From assembly GCF_910591885.1 (NCBI RefSeq), contig NW_025963551.1, positions 434,001-498,000 of the forward strand: a stretch of 64,000 nucleotides of DNA, written 5' to 3'. Source of the DNA: Bombus terrestris. Lineage: Eukaryota > Arthropoda > Insecta > Hymenoptera > Apidae. Both the position numbers and the translations under genes were made by a program. The notes beneath the pieces were generated by a model. The model saw only the letters and a program-made list of their open reading frames with translations, did no database searches and was not told the DNA's origin. Shown piece after piece: positions 1 to 12,855 of this stretch (position 1 is the stretch's first letter; each line of letters starts with the position of its first letter).

Positions 1-840
1 TTAGGCTATAGTTTTCAAGCGGGCGCAGCGAGCGAGGGTCGCGTAAAGGTGTGTCACAAACCAACGGTTTGGCACTTAGGGACATTGAAATATTCGCACC
101 AGCCCGAGGAGTCGGAAGTCTTTATCGAGTTGCCTGCTGACAAAAGTTTACAGTTTATCAATATTTGTACATAAATAGTAATATTTTCACACAGTACAGT
201 GCAACGTGAGGTCCGAAATCGCTGACAAATTGAGGTAATAACAGGAAATATATGCACGGCACCATAAGGTATATGCATAGCTTGGAAATTGTAATCGTTG
301 CTCGCTCGCTCCGCTCGCTCGTAAGAATCTAGTCCAACCTCACAACCGATCCGACACGTTCGCAAATTTGAAATTAGTCGCCTCCTTATCGGATAACGAA
401 CACAAGAGGGATTGGTTTTAGGTTATGCTATAGTTATCGATCGGGCGCAGCGAGCGAGGGACGCATAAAGGTGTGTCACAAATCATCGGATTGGCACAAA
501 GGGACATTGAAATATTCGCTCCTGCCCGAGGAGTAGGAAGTCTTTATCGAGTTGCCTACTGACAAAAGTTTACAGTTTATCAATAGTTTTACATAAATAG
601 TAATATTTCCACATACTACAGTTGCAACGTGAGGTCCGAAATCGCTGACAAATTAAGGTAATAACAGGAAATATATGCACGGCACCATAAGGTATATGTA
701 TAGCTTGGAAATTGTAATCGTTGCTCGCTCGCTCCGCTCGCTCGTAAGAATCTAGTCCAACCTCACAACCGATCCGACACGTTCGCAAATTTGAAATTAG
801 TCACCTCCTTATCGGATAACGAACGCAAGAGGGATTGGTT

Positions 841-850
841 TTAGGTTAGG
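841..850 (+). repeat. TTAGG-TTAGG pair inside the unit anchor (reference copy)
   Basis: The near-invariant anchor ttggttttaggttaggctatag contains two adjacent TTAGG words, here at 841-850. It recurs in almost every unit; losses include ggttatgc (421, 6,751, 20,262), ttttacgttagg (45,178, 46,446, 54,050, 59,126), ttggtgttaggttagg (first word only partly changed, near 29,967 and 34,613) and ggtagggc (54,479, 59,555). TTAGG is the usual telomere repeat of many arthropods. Two copies alone are weak evidence of telomere relationship. Confidence 0.55.
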
Positions 851-900
851 CTATAGTTATCGGGCGAGCACAGGAAGCGAGGGACGCGCAAGGGTGTGTC

Positions 901-917
901 ACAAACCAACGGTTTGT
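901..917. repeat. 7-bp hairpin acaaacc-aac-ggtttgt (reference copy)
   Basis: Type 1 units and the A units carry perfect 7-bp arms around a 3-base loop. Type 2 units read acaaatcatcggattgg, in which the arm bases changed to aatc and gatt can still pair over 4 bp. The variant acaaatcatcggcttgg cannot. Type 3 keeps six pairs (caaacc-aac-ggtttg). It may be a protein site, or chance. Confidence 0.5.
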
Positions 918-3900
918 CACATAGGGTCATTGAAATATTCGCACCAGCCCCAGGAGCCGGAAGTCTTTATCGAATTGCCTACAGACAAAAGTTTACAGTA
1001 TATCAATATTTGTACATAAAGAGTAATAATTTCACACAGTACAGTGCAACGTGAGGTCCGCAATCGCTGACAAATTGAGGTAATAACAGGAAATATATGC
1101 AAGGCAATATAAGGTATATGTATAGCTTGGAAATTGTAATCGTTGCTCGCTCGCTCCGCTCGATCGTAAGAATCTAGTCCAACCTCACAACCGATCCGAC
1201 ACGTTCGCAAATTTGAAATTAGTCGCCTCCTTATCGGATAACGAACACAAGAGGGATTGGTTTTAGGTTAGGCTATAGTTATCGGGCGAGCACAGGGAGC
1301 GAGGGACGCGTAAGGGTGTGTCACAAACCAACGGTTTGTCACATAGGGTCATTGAAATATTCGCACCAGCCCCAGGAGCCGGAAGTCTTTATCGAATTGC
1401 CTACTGACAAAAGTTTACAGTATATCAATATTTGTACATAAATAGTAATATTTTCACACAGTACAATGCAACGTGAGGTCCGGAATCGCTGACTAATTGA
1501 GGTAATAATAGGAAATATATGCAGGACAATATAAGATATATGTATAGCTTGGAAATTGTAATCGTTGCTCGCTCGCTCCCCTCGCTCGTAAGAATCTAGT
1601 GCAACCTCACAACCGATTCGACACGTTCGCAAATTTGAAATTAGTCGCCTCCTTATCGGATAACGAACACAAGAGGGATTGGTTTTAGGTTAGGCTATAG
1701 TTATCGATCGAGCGCAGCGAGCGAGGGACGCATAATGGTGTGTCACAAATCATCGGCTTGGCACATAGGGACATTGAAATATTCGCACCTGCCCGAGGAG
1801 TAGGAAGTCTTTATCGAGTTGCCTACTGACAAAAGTTTACAGTTTATCAATAGTTTTACATAAATAGTAATATTTCCACATAGTACAGTTGCAACGTGAG
1901 GTCCGAAATCGCTGACAAATTAAGGTAATAACAGGAAATATATGCACGGCACCATAAGGTATATGTATAGCTTGGAAATTGTTATCGTTGCTCGCTCGCT
2001 CCGCTCGCACGTAAGAATCTAGTCCAACCTCACAACCGATCCGACACGTTCGCAAATTTGAAATTAGTCGCCTCCTTATCGGATAACGAACGCAAGAGGG
2101 ATTGGTTTTAGGTTAGGCTATAGTTATCGAGCGAGCGCAGCGAGCGAGGGACGCATAAAGGTGTGTCACGAACCAACGGTTTGTCACATAGGGACATTGA
2201 AATATTCGCACCTGCCCGAGGAGTAGGAAGTCTTTATCGAGTTGCCTACTGACAAAAGTTTACAGTTTATCAATAGTTTTACATAAATAGTAATATTTCC
2301 ACATAGTACAGTTGCAACGTGAGGTCCGAAATCGCTGACAAATTAAGGTAATAACAGGAAATATATGCACGGCACCATAAGGTATATGTATAGCTTGGAA
2401 ATTGTAATCGTTGCTCGCTCGCTCCGCTCGATCGTAAGAATCTAGTCCAACCTCACAACCGATCCGACACGTTCGCAAATTTGAAATTAGTCGCCTCCTT
2501 ATCGGATAACGAACACAAGAGGGATTGGTTTTAGGTTAGGCTATAGTTATCGATCGGGCGCAGCGAGCGAGGGACGCATAAAGGTGTGTCACAAACCAAC
2601 GGTTTGTCACATAGGGTCATTGAAATATTCGCACCAGCCCCAGGAGCCGGAAGTCTTTATCGAATTGCCTACAGACAATAGTTTACAGTATATCAATATT
2701 TGTACATAAATAGTAATATTTTCACACAGTACAGTGCAACGTGTGGTCCGAAATCGCTGACAAATTGAGGTAATAACAGGAAATATATGCAAGGCAATAT
2801 AAGGTATATGTATAGCTTGGAAATTGTAATCGTTGCTCGCTCGCTAAGCTCGCTCGTAAGAATCTAGCCCAACCTCACCACCGATCCGACACGTTCGCAA
2901 ATTTGAAATTAGTCGCCTCCTTATCGGATAACGAAAGCAAGAGGGATTGGTTTTAGGTTAGGCTATAGTTATCGGCGAGCACAGGGAGCGAGGGACGCGT
3001 AAGGGTGTGTCACAAACCAACGGTTTGTCACATAGGGTCCTTGAAATATTCGCACCAGCCCCAGGAGCCGGAAGTCTTTATCGAATTGCGTACTGACAAA
3101 AGTTTACAGTATATCAATATTTGTACATAAATAGTAATATTTTCACACAGTACAATGCAACGTGAGGTCCGAAATCGCTGACAAATTGAGGTAATAATAG
3201 GAAATATATGCAGGACAATATAAGATATATGTATAGCTTGGAAATTGTAATCGTTGATCGCTCGCTCCCCTCGCTCGTAAGAATCTAGTGCAACCTCACA
3301 ACCGATCCGCCACGTTCGCAAATTTGAAGTTAGTCTCCTCCTTATCGGATAACGAAAGCAAGAGGGATTGGTTTTAGGTTAGGCTATAGTTATCGGGCGA
3401 GCACAGGGAGCGAGGGACGCGTAAGGGTGTGTCACAAACCAACGGTTTGTCACATACGGTCATTCAAATATTCGCACCAGCCCCAGGAGCCGGAAGTCTT
3501 TATCGAATTGCGTACTGACAAAAGTTTACAGTATATCAATATTTGTACATAAATAGTAATATTTTCACACAGTACAATGCAACGTGAGGTCCGGAATCGC
3601 TGACTAATTGAGGTAATAATAGGAAATATATGCAGGACAATATAAGATATATGTATAGCTTGGAAATTGTAATCGTTGCTCGCTCGCTCCCCTCGCTCGT
3701 AAGAATCTAGTGCAACCTCACAACCGATTCGACACGTTCGCAAATTTGAAATTAGTCGCCTCCTTATCGGATAACGAACACAAGAGGGATTGGTTTTAGG
3801 TTAGGCTATAGTTATCGATCGAGCGTAGCGAGCGAGGGACGCATAAAGGTGTGTCACAAATCATCGGCTTGGCACATAGGGACATTGAAATATTCGCACC

Positions 3901-4633
3901 TGCCCCAGGAGCCGGAAGTCTTTATCGCGTTGCCTACTGACAAAAGTTTACAGTTTATCAATAGTTTTACATAAATAGTAATATTTCCACATAGTACGGT
4001 GCAACGTAAGGTCCGAAATCGCTGACAAATTGAGGTAATAACAGGAAATATATGCAAGGTAATATAAGGTATATGTATAGCTTGGAAATTGTAATCGTTG
4101 CTCGCTCGCTCCGCTCGTTCGTAAGAATCTAGTCCAACCTCACAACCGATCCGACACGTTCGCAAATTTGAAATTAGTCGCCTTCTTATCGGATAACGAA
4201 CGCAAGAGGGATTGGTTTTAGGTTAGGCTATAGTTATCGGGCGAGCACAGGGAGCGAGGGTCGCGTAAGGATGTGTCACAAACCAACGGTTTGTCACATA
4301 GGGTCATTGAAATATTCGCACCAGCCCCAGGAGCCGGAAGTCTTTATCGAATTGCCTACAGACAAAAGTTTACAGTATATCAATATTTGTACATAAAGCG
4401 TAATAATTTCACACAGTACAGTGCAACGTGAGGTCCGAAATCGCTGACAAATTGAGGTAATGACAGGAAATATATGCAAGGCAATATAAGGTATATGTAA
4501 AGCTTGGAAATTGTAATCGTTGCTCGCTCGCTCCGCTCGCTCGTAAGAATCTAGTCCAACCTCCCAACCGATCCGACACGTTCGCAAATTTGAAATTAGT
4601 CCCCTCCTTATCGAATGGCGAACGTATGAGGTA

Positions 4634-5055
4634 TTGGTTTTAGGTTAGGCTATAGTTTTCAAGCGAGCGCAGCGAGCGAGGGCCGCGTAAAGGTGTGTCA
4701 CAAACCAACGGTTTGGCACTTAGGGACATTGAAATATTCGCACCAGCCCGAGGAGTAGGAAGCCTTTATCGCGTTGCCTACTGACAAAAGTTTACAGTTT
4801 ATCAATAGTTTTACATAAATAGTAATATTTCCACATAGTACGGTGCAACGTAAGGTCCGAAATCGCTGACAAATTGAGGTAATAACAGGAAATATATGCA
4901 AGGCAATATAAGGTATATGTATAGCTTGGAAATTGTAATCGTTGCTCGCTCGCTCCGCTCGCTCGTAAGAATCTAGTCCAACCTCACAACCGATCCGACA
5001 CGTTCGCAAATTTGAAGTTAGTCCCCTCCTTATCGGATAACGAAAGCAAGAGGGA
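4634..5055 (+). repeat. Type 3 unit (422 bp), reference copy
   Basis: Type 3 is marked by ttttcaagcgagcgcagcg on the left, then accaacggtttggcacttag, ccagcccgaggagt, gcgttgcctactgac, tttatcaatagttttac, cacatagtacggtgc and caacgtaagg. The unit before it ends with the linked tail cttatcgaatggcgaacgt. Type 3 left halves are largely confined to 1-18,100 and 51,000-63,600 and are absent from the two- and three-unit HOR regions between. The GAGCG-rich left box here pairs best with the right-hand box of the same unit (see the inverted repeat at 4,663-4,962). Confidence 0.88.
4663..4962. repeat. 18-bp inverted repeat enclosing 300 bp of the unit (reference copy)
   Basis: The left arm gcgagcgcagcgagcgag (4,663-4,680) is the reverse complement of ctcgctcgctccgctcgc (4,945-4,962) with one mismatch. 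The arms are 264 bp apart. The same pairing exists in every unit, weaker in type 1 (about 15 of 18) and type 2 (18 of 21) because of changes in the left arm. Such long-spaced arms resemble the terminal inverted repeats of a small non-autonomous DNA transposon. I do not see a clear target-site duplication outside them, so a transposon origin is only a possibility. Each arm is itself built of short GAGCG-like steps, which makes chance pairing easier. Confidence 0.6.
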
Positions 5056-5307
5056 TTGGTTTTAGGTTAGGCTATAGTTATCGGGCGAGCACAGGGAGCG
5101 AGGGACGCGTAAGGGTGTGTCACAAACCAACGGTTTGTCACATAGGGTCATTGAAATATTCGCACCAGCCCCAGGAGCCGGAAGTCTTTATCGAATTGCG
5201 TACTGACAAAAGTTCACAGTATATCAATATTTGTACATAAATAGTAATATTTTCACACAGTACAATGCAACGTGAGGTCCGAAATCGCTGACAAATTGAG
5301 GTAATAA

Positions 5308-6331
5308 CAGGAAATATATGCAAGGCAATATAAGGTATATGTATAGCTTGGAAATTGTAATCGTTGCTCGCTCGCTCCGCTTGCTCGTGAGAATCTAGCC
5401 CAACCTCACAACCGATCCGACACGAGTGCAAATTTCAAATTAGTCGCCTCCTTATCGGATAACGAACGCAAGAGGGATTGGTTTTAGGTTAGGCTATAGT
5501 TATCGGGCGAGCACAGGGAGCGAGGGACGCGTAAGGGTGTGTCACAAACCAACGGTTTGTCACATAAGGTCATTGAAATATTCGCACCAGCCCCAGGAGC
5601 CGGATGTCTTTATCGAATTGCCTACAGACAATAGTTTACAGTGTATCAATATTTGTACATAAATAGTAATATTTTCACACAGTACAGTGCAACGTGAGGT
5701 CCGAGATCGCTGACAAATTGAGGTAATAACAGGAAATATATGCAAGGCAATATGAGGTATATATATAGCTTGGAAATTGTAATCGTTGCTCGCTCGCTCC
5801 GCTCGCTCGTAAGAATCTAGCCCAACCTCACAACCGATCCGACACGTTCGCAAATTTGAAATTAGTCGCCTCCTTATCGGATAACGAACGCAAGAGGGAT
5901 TGGTTTTAGGTTAGGCTATAGTTATCGGGCGAGCACAGGGAGCGAGGGACGCGTAAGGGTGTGTCACAAACCACGGTTTGTCACATAGGGTCATTGAAAT
6001 ATTCGCACCAGCCCCAGGAGCCGGAAGTCTTTATCGAATTGCCTACAGACAAAAGTTTACAGTATATCAATATTTGTACATAAATAGTAATATTTTCACA
6101 CAGTACAGTGCAACGTGAGGTCCGAAATCGCTGACAAATTGAGGTAATAACAGGAAATATATGCAAGGCAATATAAGGTATATGTATAGCTTGGAAATTG
6201 TAATCGTTGCTCGCTCGCTCCGCTCGCTCGTAAGAATCTAGTCCAACCTCCCAACCGATCCGACACGTTCGCAAATTTGAAATTAGTCCCCTCCTTATCG
6301 AAAGGCGAACGTAAGAGATATTGGTTTTAGG
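5308..6331 (+). repeat. Units between the two 15-unit copies, with a distant partner
   Basis: From 5,308 to about 5,460 the sequence follows 19,661 onward (offset 14,353), sharing rare states such as ccgcttgctcgtgag and gacacgagtgcaaatttc. The unit with the 2-bp deletion aaaccacgg (about 5,970) matches the one near 19,900 at an offset of 13,931, exactly one unit less. The intervening unit therefore exists here and has been lost there, or was gained here. The block ends with a type 3 tail containing aaaggcgaacgtaagag. Confidence 0.8.
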
Positions 6332-9300
6332 TTAGGCTATAGTTTTCAAGCGGGCGCAGCGAGCGAGGGTCGCGTAAAGGTGTGTCACAAACCAACGGTT
6401 TGGCACTTAGGGACATTGAAATATTCGCACCAGCCCGAGGAGTCGGAAGTCTTTATCGAGTTGCCTGCTGACAAAAGTTTACAGTTTATCAATATTTGTA
6501 CATAAATAGTAATATTTTCACACAGTACAGTGCAACGTGAGGTCCGAAATCGCTGACAAATTGAGGTAATAACAGGAAATATATGCACGGCACCATAAGG
6601 TATATGCATAGCTTGGAAATTGTAATCGTTGCTCGCTCGCTCCGCTCGCTCGTAAGAATCTAGTCCAACCTCACAACCGATCCGACACGTTCGCAAATTT
6701 GAAATTAGTCGCCTCCTTATCGGATAACGAACACAAGAGGGATTGGTTTTAGGTTATGCTATAGTTATCGATCGGGCGCAGCGAGCGAGGGACGCATAAA
6801 GGTGTGTCACAAATCATCGGATTGGCACAAAGGGACATTGAAATATTCGCTCCTGCCCGAGGAGTAGGAAGTCTTTATCGAGTTGCCTACTGACAAAAGT
6901 TTACAGTTTATCAATAGTTTTACATAAATAGTAATATTTCCACATACTACAGTTGCAACGTGAGGTCCGAAATCGCTGACAAATTGAGGTAATAACAGGA
7001 AATATATGCACGGCACCATAAGGTATATGTATAGCTTGGAAATTGTAATCGTTGCTCGCTCGCTCCGCTCGCTCGTAAGAATCTAGTCCAACCTCACAAC
7101 CGATCCGACACGTTCGCAAATTTGAAATTAGTCACCTCCTTATCGGATAACGAACGCAAGAGGGATTGGTTTTAGGTTAGGCTATAGTTATCGGGCGAGC
7201 ACAGGAAGCGAGGGACGCGCAAGGGTGTGTCACAAACCAACGGTTTGTCACATAGGGTCATTGAAATATTCGCACCAGCCCCAGGAGCCGGAAGTCTTTA
7301 TCGAATTGCCTACAGACAAAAGTTTACAGTATATCAATATTTGTACATAAAGAGTAATAATTTCACACAGTACAGTGCAACGTGAGGTCCGCAATCGCTG
7401 ACAAATTGAGGTAATAACAGGAAATATATGCAAGGCAATATAAGGTATATGTATAGCTTGGAAATTGTAATCGTTGCTCGCTCGCTCCGCTCGATCGTAA
7501 GAATCTAGTCCAACCTCACAACCGATCCGACACGTTCGCAAATTTGAAATTAGTCGCCTCCTTATCGGATAACGAACACAAGAGGGATTGGTTTTAGGTT
7601 AGGCTATAGTTATCGGGCGAGCACAGGGAGCGAGGGACGCGTAAGGGTGTGTCACAAACCAACGGTTTGTCACATAGGGTCATTGAAATATTCGCACCAG
7701 CCCCAGGAGCCGGAAGTCTGTATCGAATTGCCTACTGACAAAAGTTTACAGTATATCAATATTTGTACATAAATAGTAATATTTTCACACAGTACAGTGC
7801 AACGTGAGGTCCGGAATCGCTGACTAATTGAGGTAATAATAGGAAATATATGCAGGACAATATAAGATATATGTATAGCTTGGAAATTGTAATCGTTGCT
7901 CGCTCGCTCCCCTCGCTCGTAAAAATCTAGTGCAACCTCACAACCGATTCGACACGTTCGCAAATTTGAAATTAGTCGCCTCCTTATCGGATAACGAACA
8001 CAAGAGGGATTGGTTTTAGGTTAGGCTATAGTTATCGATCGAGCGCAGCGAGCGAGGGACGCATAATGGTGTGTCACAAATCATCGGCTTGGCACATAGG
8101 GACATTGAAATATTCGCACCTGCCCGAGGAGTAGGAAGTCTTTATCGAGTTGCCTACTGACAAAAGTTTACAGTTTATCAATAGTTTTACATAAATAGTA
8201 ATATTTCCACATAGTACAGTTGCAACGTGAGGTCCGAAATCGCTGACAAATTAAGGTAATAACAGGAAATATATGCACGGCACCATAAGGTATATGTATA
8301 GCTTGGAAATTGTTATCGTTGCTCGCTCGCTCCGCTCGCACGTAAGAATCTAGTCCAACCTCACAACCGATCCGACACGTTCGCAAATTTGAAATTAGTC
8401 GCCTCCTTATCGGATAACGAACGCAAGAGGGATTGGTTTTAGGTTAGGCTATAGTTATCGAGCGAGCGCAGCGAGCGAGGGACGCATAAAGGTGTGTCAC
8501 GAACCAACGGTTTGGCACATAGGGACATTGAAATATTCGCACCTGCCCGAGGAGTAGGAAGTCTTTATCGAGTTGCCTACTGACAAAAGTTTACAGTTTA
8601 TCAATAGTTTTACATAAATAGTAATATTTCCACATAGTACAGTTGCAACGTGAGGTCCGAAATCGCTGACAAATTAAGGTAATAACAGGAAATATATGCA
8701 CGGCACCATAAGGTATATGTATAGCTTGGAAATTGTAATCGTTGCTCGCTCGCTCCGCTCGATCGTAAGAATCTAGTCCAACCTCACAACCGATCCGACA
8801 CGTTCGCAAATTTGAAATTAGTCGCCTCCTTATCGGATAACGAACACAAGAGGGATTGGTTTTAGGTTAGGCTATAGTTATCGATCGGGCGCAGCGAGCG
8901 AGGGACGCATAAAGGTGTGTCACAAACCAACGGTTTGTCACATAGGGTCATTGAAATATTCGCACCAGCCCCAGGAGCCGGAAGTCTTTATCGAATTGCC
9001 TACAGACAATAGTTTACAGTATATCAATATTTGTACATAAATAGTAATATTTTCACACAGTACAGTGCAACGTGTGGTCCGAAATCGCTGACAAATTGAG
9101 GTAATAACAGGAAATATATGCAAGGCAATATAAGGTATATGTATAGCTTGGAAATTGTAATCGTTGCTCGCTCGCTAAGCTCGCTCGTAAGAATCTAGCC
9201 CAACCTCACCACCGATCCGACACGTTCGCAAATTTGAAATTAGTCGCCTCCTTATCGGATAACGAAAGCAAGAGGGATTGGTTTTAGGTTAGGCTATAGT

Positions 9301-11638
9301 TATCGGCGAGCACAGGGAGCGAGGGACGCGTAAGGGTGTGTCACAAACCAACGGTTTGTCACATAGGGTCCTTGAAATATTCGCACCAGCCCCAGGAGCC
9401 GGAAGTCTTTATCGAATTGCGTACTGACAAAAGTTTACAGTATATCAATATTTGTACATAAATAGTAATATTTTCACACAGTACAATGCAACGTGAGGTC
9501 CGAAATCGCTGACAAATTGAGGTAATAATAGGAAATATATGCAGGACAATATAAGATATATGTATAGCTTGGAAATTGTAATCGTTGATCGCTCGCTCCC
9601 CTCGCTCGTAAGAATCTAGTGCAACCTCACAACCGATCCGCCACGTTCGCAAATTTGAAGTTAGTCTCCTCCTTATCGGATAACGAAAGCAAGAGGGATT
9701 GGTTTTAGGTTAGGCTATAGTTATCGGGCGAGCACAGGGAGCGAGGGACGCGTAAGGGTGTGTCACAAACCAACGGTTTGTCACATACGGTCATTCAAAT
9801 ATTCGCACCAGCCCCAGGAGCCGGAAGTCTTTATCGAATTGCGTACTGACAAAAGTTTACAGTATATCAATATTTGTACATAAATAGTAATATTTTCACA
9901 CAGTACAATGCAACGTGAGGTCCGGAATCGCTGACTAATTGAGGTAATAATAGGAAATATATGCAGGACAATATAAGATATATGTATAGCTTGGAAATTG
10001 TAATCGTTGCTCGCTCGCTCCCCTCGCTCGTAAGAATCTAGTGCAACCTCACAACCGATTCGACACGTTCGCAAATTTGAAATTAGTCGCCTCCTTATCG
10101 GATAACGAACACAAGAGGGATTGGTTTTAGGTTAGGCTATAGTTATCGATCGAGCGTAGCGAGCGAGGGACGCATAAAGGTGTGTCACAAATCATCGGCT
10201 TGGCACATAGGGACATTGAAATATTCGCACCTGCCCCAGGAGCCGGAAGTCTTTATCGCGTTGCCTACTGACAAAAGTTTACAGTTTATCAATAGTTTTA
10301 CATAAATAGTAATATTTCCACATAGTACGGTGCAACGTAAGGTCCGAAATCGCTGACAAATTGAGGTAATAACAGGAAATATATGCAAGGTAATATAAGG
10401 TATATGTATAGCTTGGAAATTGTAATCGTTGCTCGCTCGCTCCGCTCGTTCGTAAGAATCTAGTCCAACCTCACAACCGATCCGACACGTTCGCAAATTT
10501 GAAATTAGTCGCCTTCTTATCGGATAACGAACGCAAGAGGGATTGGTTTTAGGTTAGGCTATAGTTATCGGGCGAGCACAGGGAGCGAGGGTCGCGTAAG
10601 GATGTGTCACAAACCAACGGTTTGTCACATAGGGTCATTGAAATATTCGCACCAGCCCCAGGAGCCGGAAGTCTTTATCGAATTGCCTACAGACAAAAGT
10701 TTACAGTATATCAATATTTGTACATAAAGCGTAATAATTTCACACAGTACAGTGCAACGTGAGGTCCGAAATCGCTGACAAATTGAGGTAATGACAGGAA
10801 ATATATGCAAGGCAATATAAGGTATATGTAAAGCTTGGAAATTGTAATCGTTGCTCGCTCGCTCCGCTCGCTCGTAAGAATCTAGTCCAACCTCCCAACC
10901 GATCCGACACGTTCGCAAATTTGAAATTAGTCCCCTCCTTATCGAATGGCGAACGTATGAGGTATTGGTTTTAGGTTAGGCTATAGTTTTCAAGCGATCG
11001 CAGCGAGCGAGGGTCGCGTAAAGGTGTGTCACAAACCAACGGTTTGGCACTTAGGGACATTGAAATATTCGCACCAGCCCGAGGAGTAGGAAGCCTTTAT
11101 CGCGTTGCCTACTGACAAAAGTTTACAGTTTATCAATAGTTTTACATAAATAGTAATATTTCCACATAGTACGGTGCAACGTAAGGTCCGAAATCGCTGA
11201 CAAATTGAGGTAATAACAGGAAATATATGCAAGGCAATATAAGGTATATGTATAGCTTGGAAATTGTAATCGTTGCTCGCTCGCTCCGCTCGCTCGTAAG
11301 AATCTAGTCCAACCTCACAACCGATCCGACACGTTCGCAAATTTGAAGTTAGTCCCCTCCTTATCGGATAACGAAAGCAAGAGGGATTGGTTTTAGGTTA
11401 GGCTATAGTTATCGGGCGAGCACAGGGAGCGAGGGACGCGTAAGGGTGTGTCACAAACCAACGGTTTGTCACATAGGGTCATTGAAATATTCGCACCAGC
11501 CCCAGGAGCCGGAAGTCTTTATCGAATTGCGTACTGACAAAAGTTCACAGTATATCAATATTTGTACATAAATAGTAATATTTTCACACAGTACAATGCA
11601 ACGTGAGGTCCGAAATCGCTGACAAATTGAGGTAATAA
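6332..11638 (+). repeat. 15-unit duplication, copy B
   Basis: This is the second copy of the 6,331-bp-offset block that starts at or before base 1. Its left end is placed at 6,332 only because that is where the window's first base maps. Its last part, from about 10,061, is also the left copy of a separate 4,222-bp-offset duplication, so at least two amplification events overlap here. Private differences from copy A include gaagtctgtatc near 7,716, taaaaatctag near 7,921 and ggtttggcacat near 8,511. Confidence 0.93.
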
Positions 11639-12855
11639 TAGGAAATAAATGCAGGACAATATAAGATATATGTATAGCTTGGAAATTGTAATCGTTGATC
11701 GCTCGCTCCCCTCGCTCGTAAGAATCTAGTGCAACCTCACAACCGATCCGGCACGTTCGCAAATTTGAAATTAGTCGCCTCCTTATCGGATAACGAACAC
11801 AAGAGGGATTGGTTTTAGGTTAGGCTATAGTTATCGATCGAGCGCAGCGAGCTAGGGACGCATAAAGGTGTGTCACAAATCATCGGCTTGGCACATAGGG
11901 ACATTGAAATATTCGCACCTGCCCGAGGAGTAGGAAGTCTTTATCGAGTTGCCTACTGACAAAAGTTTACAGTTTATCAATAGTTTTACATAAATAGTAA
12001 TATTTCCACATAGTACAGTTGCAACGTGAGGTCCGAAATCGCTGACAAATTAAGGTAATAACAGGAAATATATGCACGGCACCATAAGGTATATGTATAG
12101 CTTGGAAATTGTTATCGTTGCTCGCTCGCTCCGCTCGCTCGTAAGAATCTAGTCCAACCTCACAACCGATCCGACACGTTCGCAAATTTGAAATTAGTCG
12201 CCTCCTTATCGGATATCGAACGCAAGAGGGATTGGTTTTAGGTTAGGCTATAGTTATCGAGCGAGCTCAGCGAGCGAGGGACGCATAAAGGTGTGTCACG
12301 AACCAACGGTTTGTCACATAGGGACATTGAAATATTCGCACCAGCCCGAGGAGTCGGAAGTCTTTATCGCGTTGCCTACTGACAAAAGTTTACAGTTTAT
12401 CAATAGTTTTACATAAATAGTAATATTTCCACATAGTACGGTGCAACGTAAGGTCCGAAATCGCTGACAAATTGACGTAATAACAGGAAATATATGCAAG
12501 GCAATATAAGGTATATGTATAGCTTGGAAATTGTAATCGTTGCTCGCTCGCTCCGCTCGCTCGTAAGAATCTAGTCCAACCTCACAACCGATCCGACACG
12601 TTCGCAAATTTGAAGTTAGTCCCCTCCTTATCGAATAACGAAAGCAAGAGGGATTGGTTTTAGGTTAGGCTATAGTTATCGGGCGAGCACAGGGAGCGAG
12701 GGACGCGTAAGGGTGTGTCACAAACCAACGGTTTGTCACATAGGGTCATTGAAATATTCGCACCAGCCCCAGGAGCCGGAAGTCTTTATCGAATTGCGTA
12801 CTGACAAAAGTTTACAGTATATCAATATTTGTACATAAATAGTAATATTTTCACA
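10061..12855 (+). repeat. 10-unit-offset duplication, left copy
   Basis: The sequence matches 14,283-17,077 at an offset of 4,222 bp. Shared rare states include aaagcgtaataattt, aagcgatcgcag, gttcacagt, ggaaataaatgcagg, gatccggcacg, cagcgagctaggg, ggatatcgaac and attgacgtaata. The left limit is set by gattcgacac against gatccgacac (10,060 and 14,282). The right limit is set near 12,856, where this copy switches to cacatagtacagttgc inside a unit that began as type 1. Confidence 0.88.

Larger units (their letters stand above)
1..5307 (+). repeat. 15-unit duplication, copy A (continues off the left edge)
   Basis: This stretch matches 6,332-11,638 at a constant offset of 6,331 bp, or 15 units. 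By eye I find only scattered single-base differences. Examples are aattaagg at 651 against aattgagg in copy B, cagtacaatgc near 1,462 against cagtacagtgc, and aagcgagcg near 4,661 against aagcgatcg. The match is already perfect at base 1, so the left boundary lies outside the window. It stops at 5,308, where this copy has ggtaataacagg and copy B has ggtaataatagg, after which the two diverge. Rare shared variants, such as ggttatgctatag near 421 and 6,751 and gttcacagt near 5,213 and 11,544, show recent common descent. Confidence 0.93.

Noticed and set aside
340..385. tRNA-like RNA polymerase III B box around cgttcgcaaatttg
   Set aside because: Only gttcg and one further base agree, the A box is absent upstream, and no cloverleaf can be drawn.
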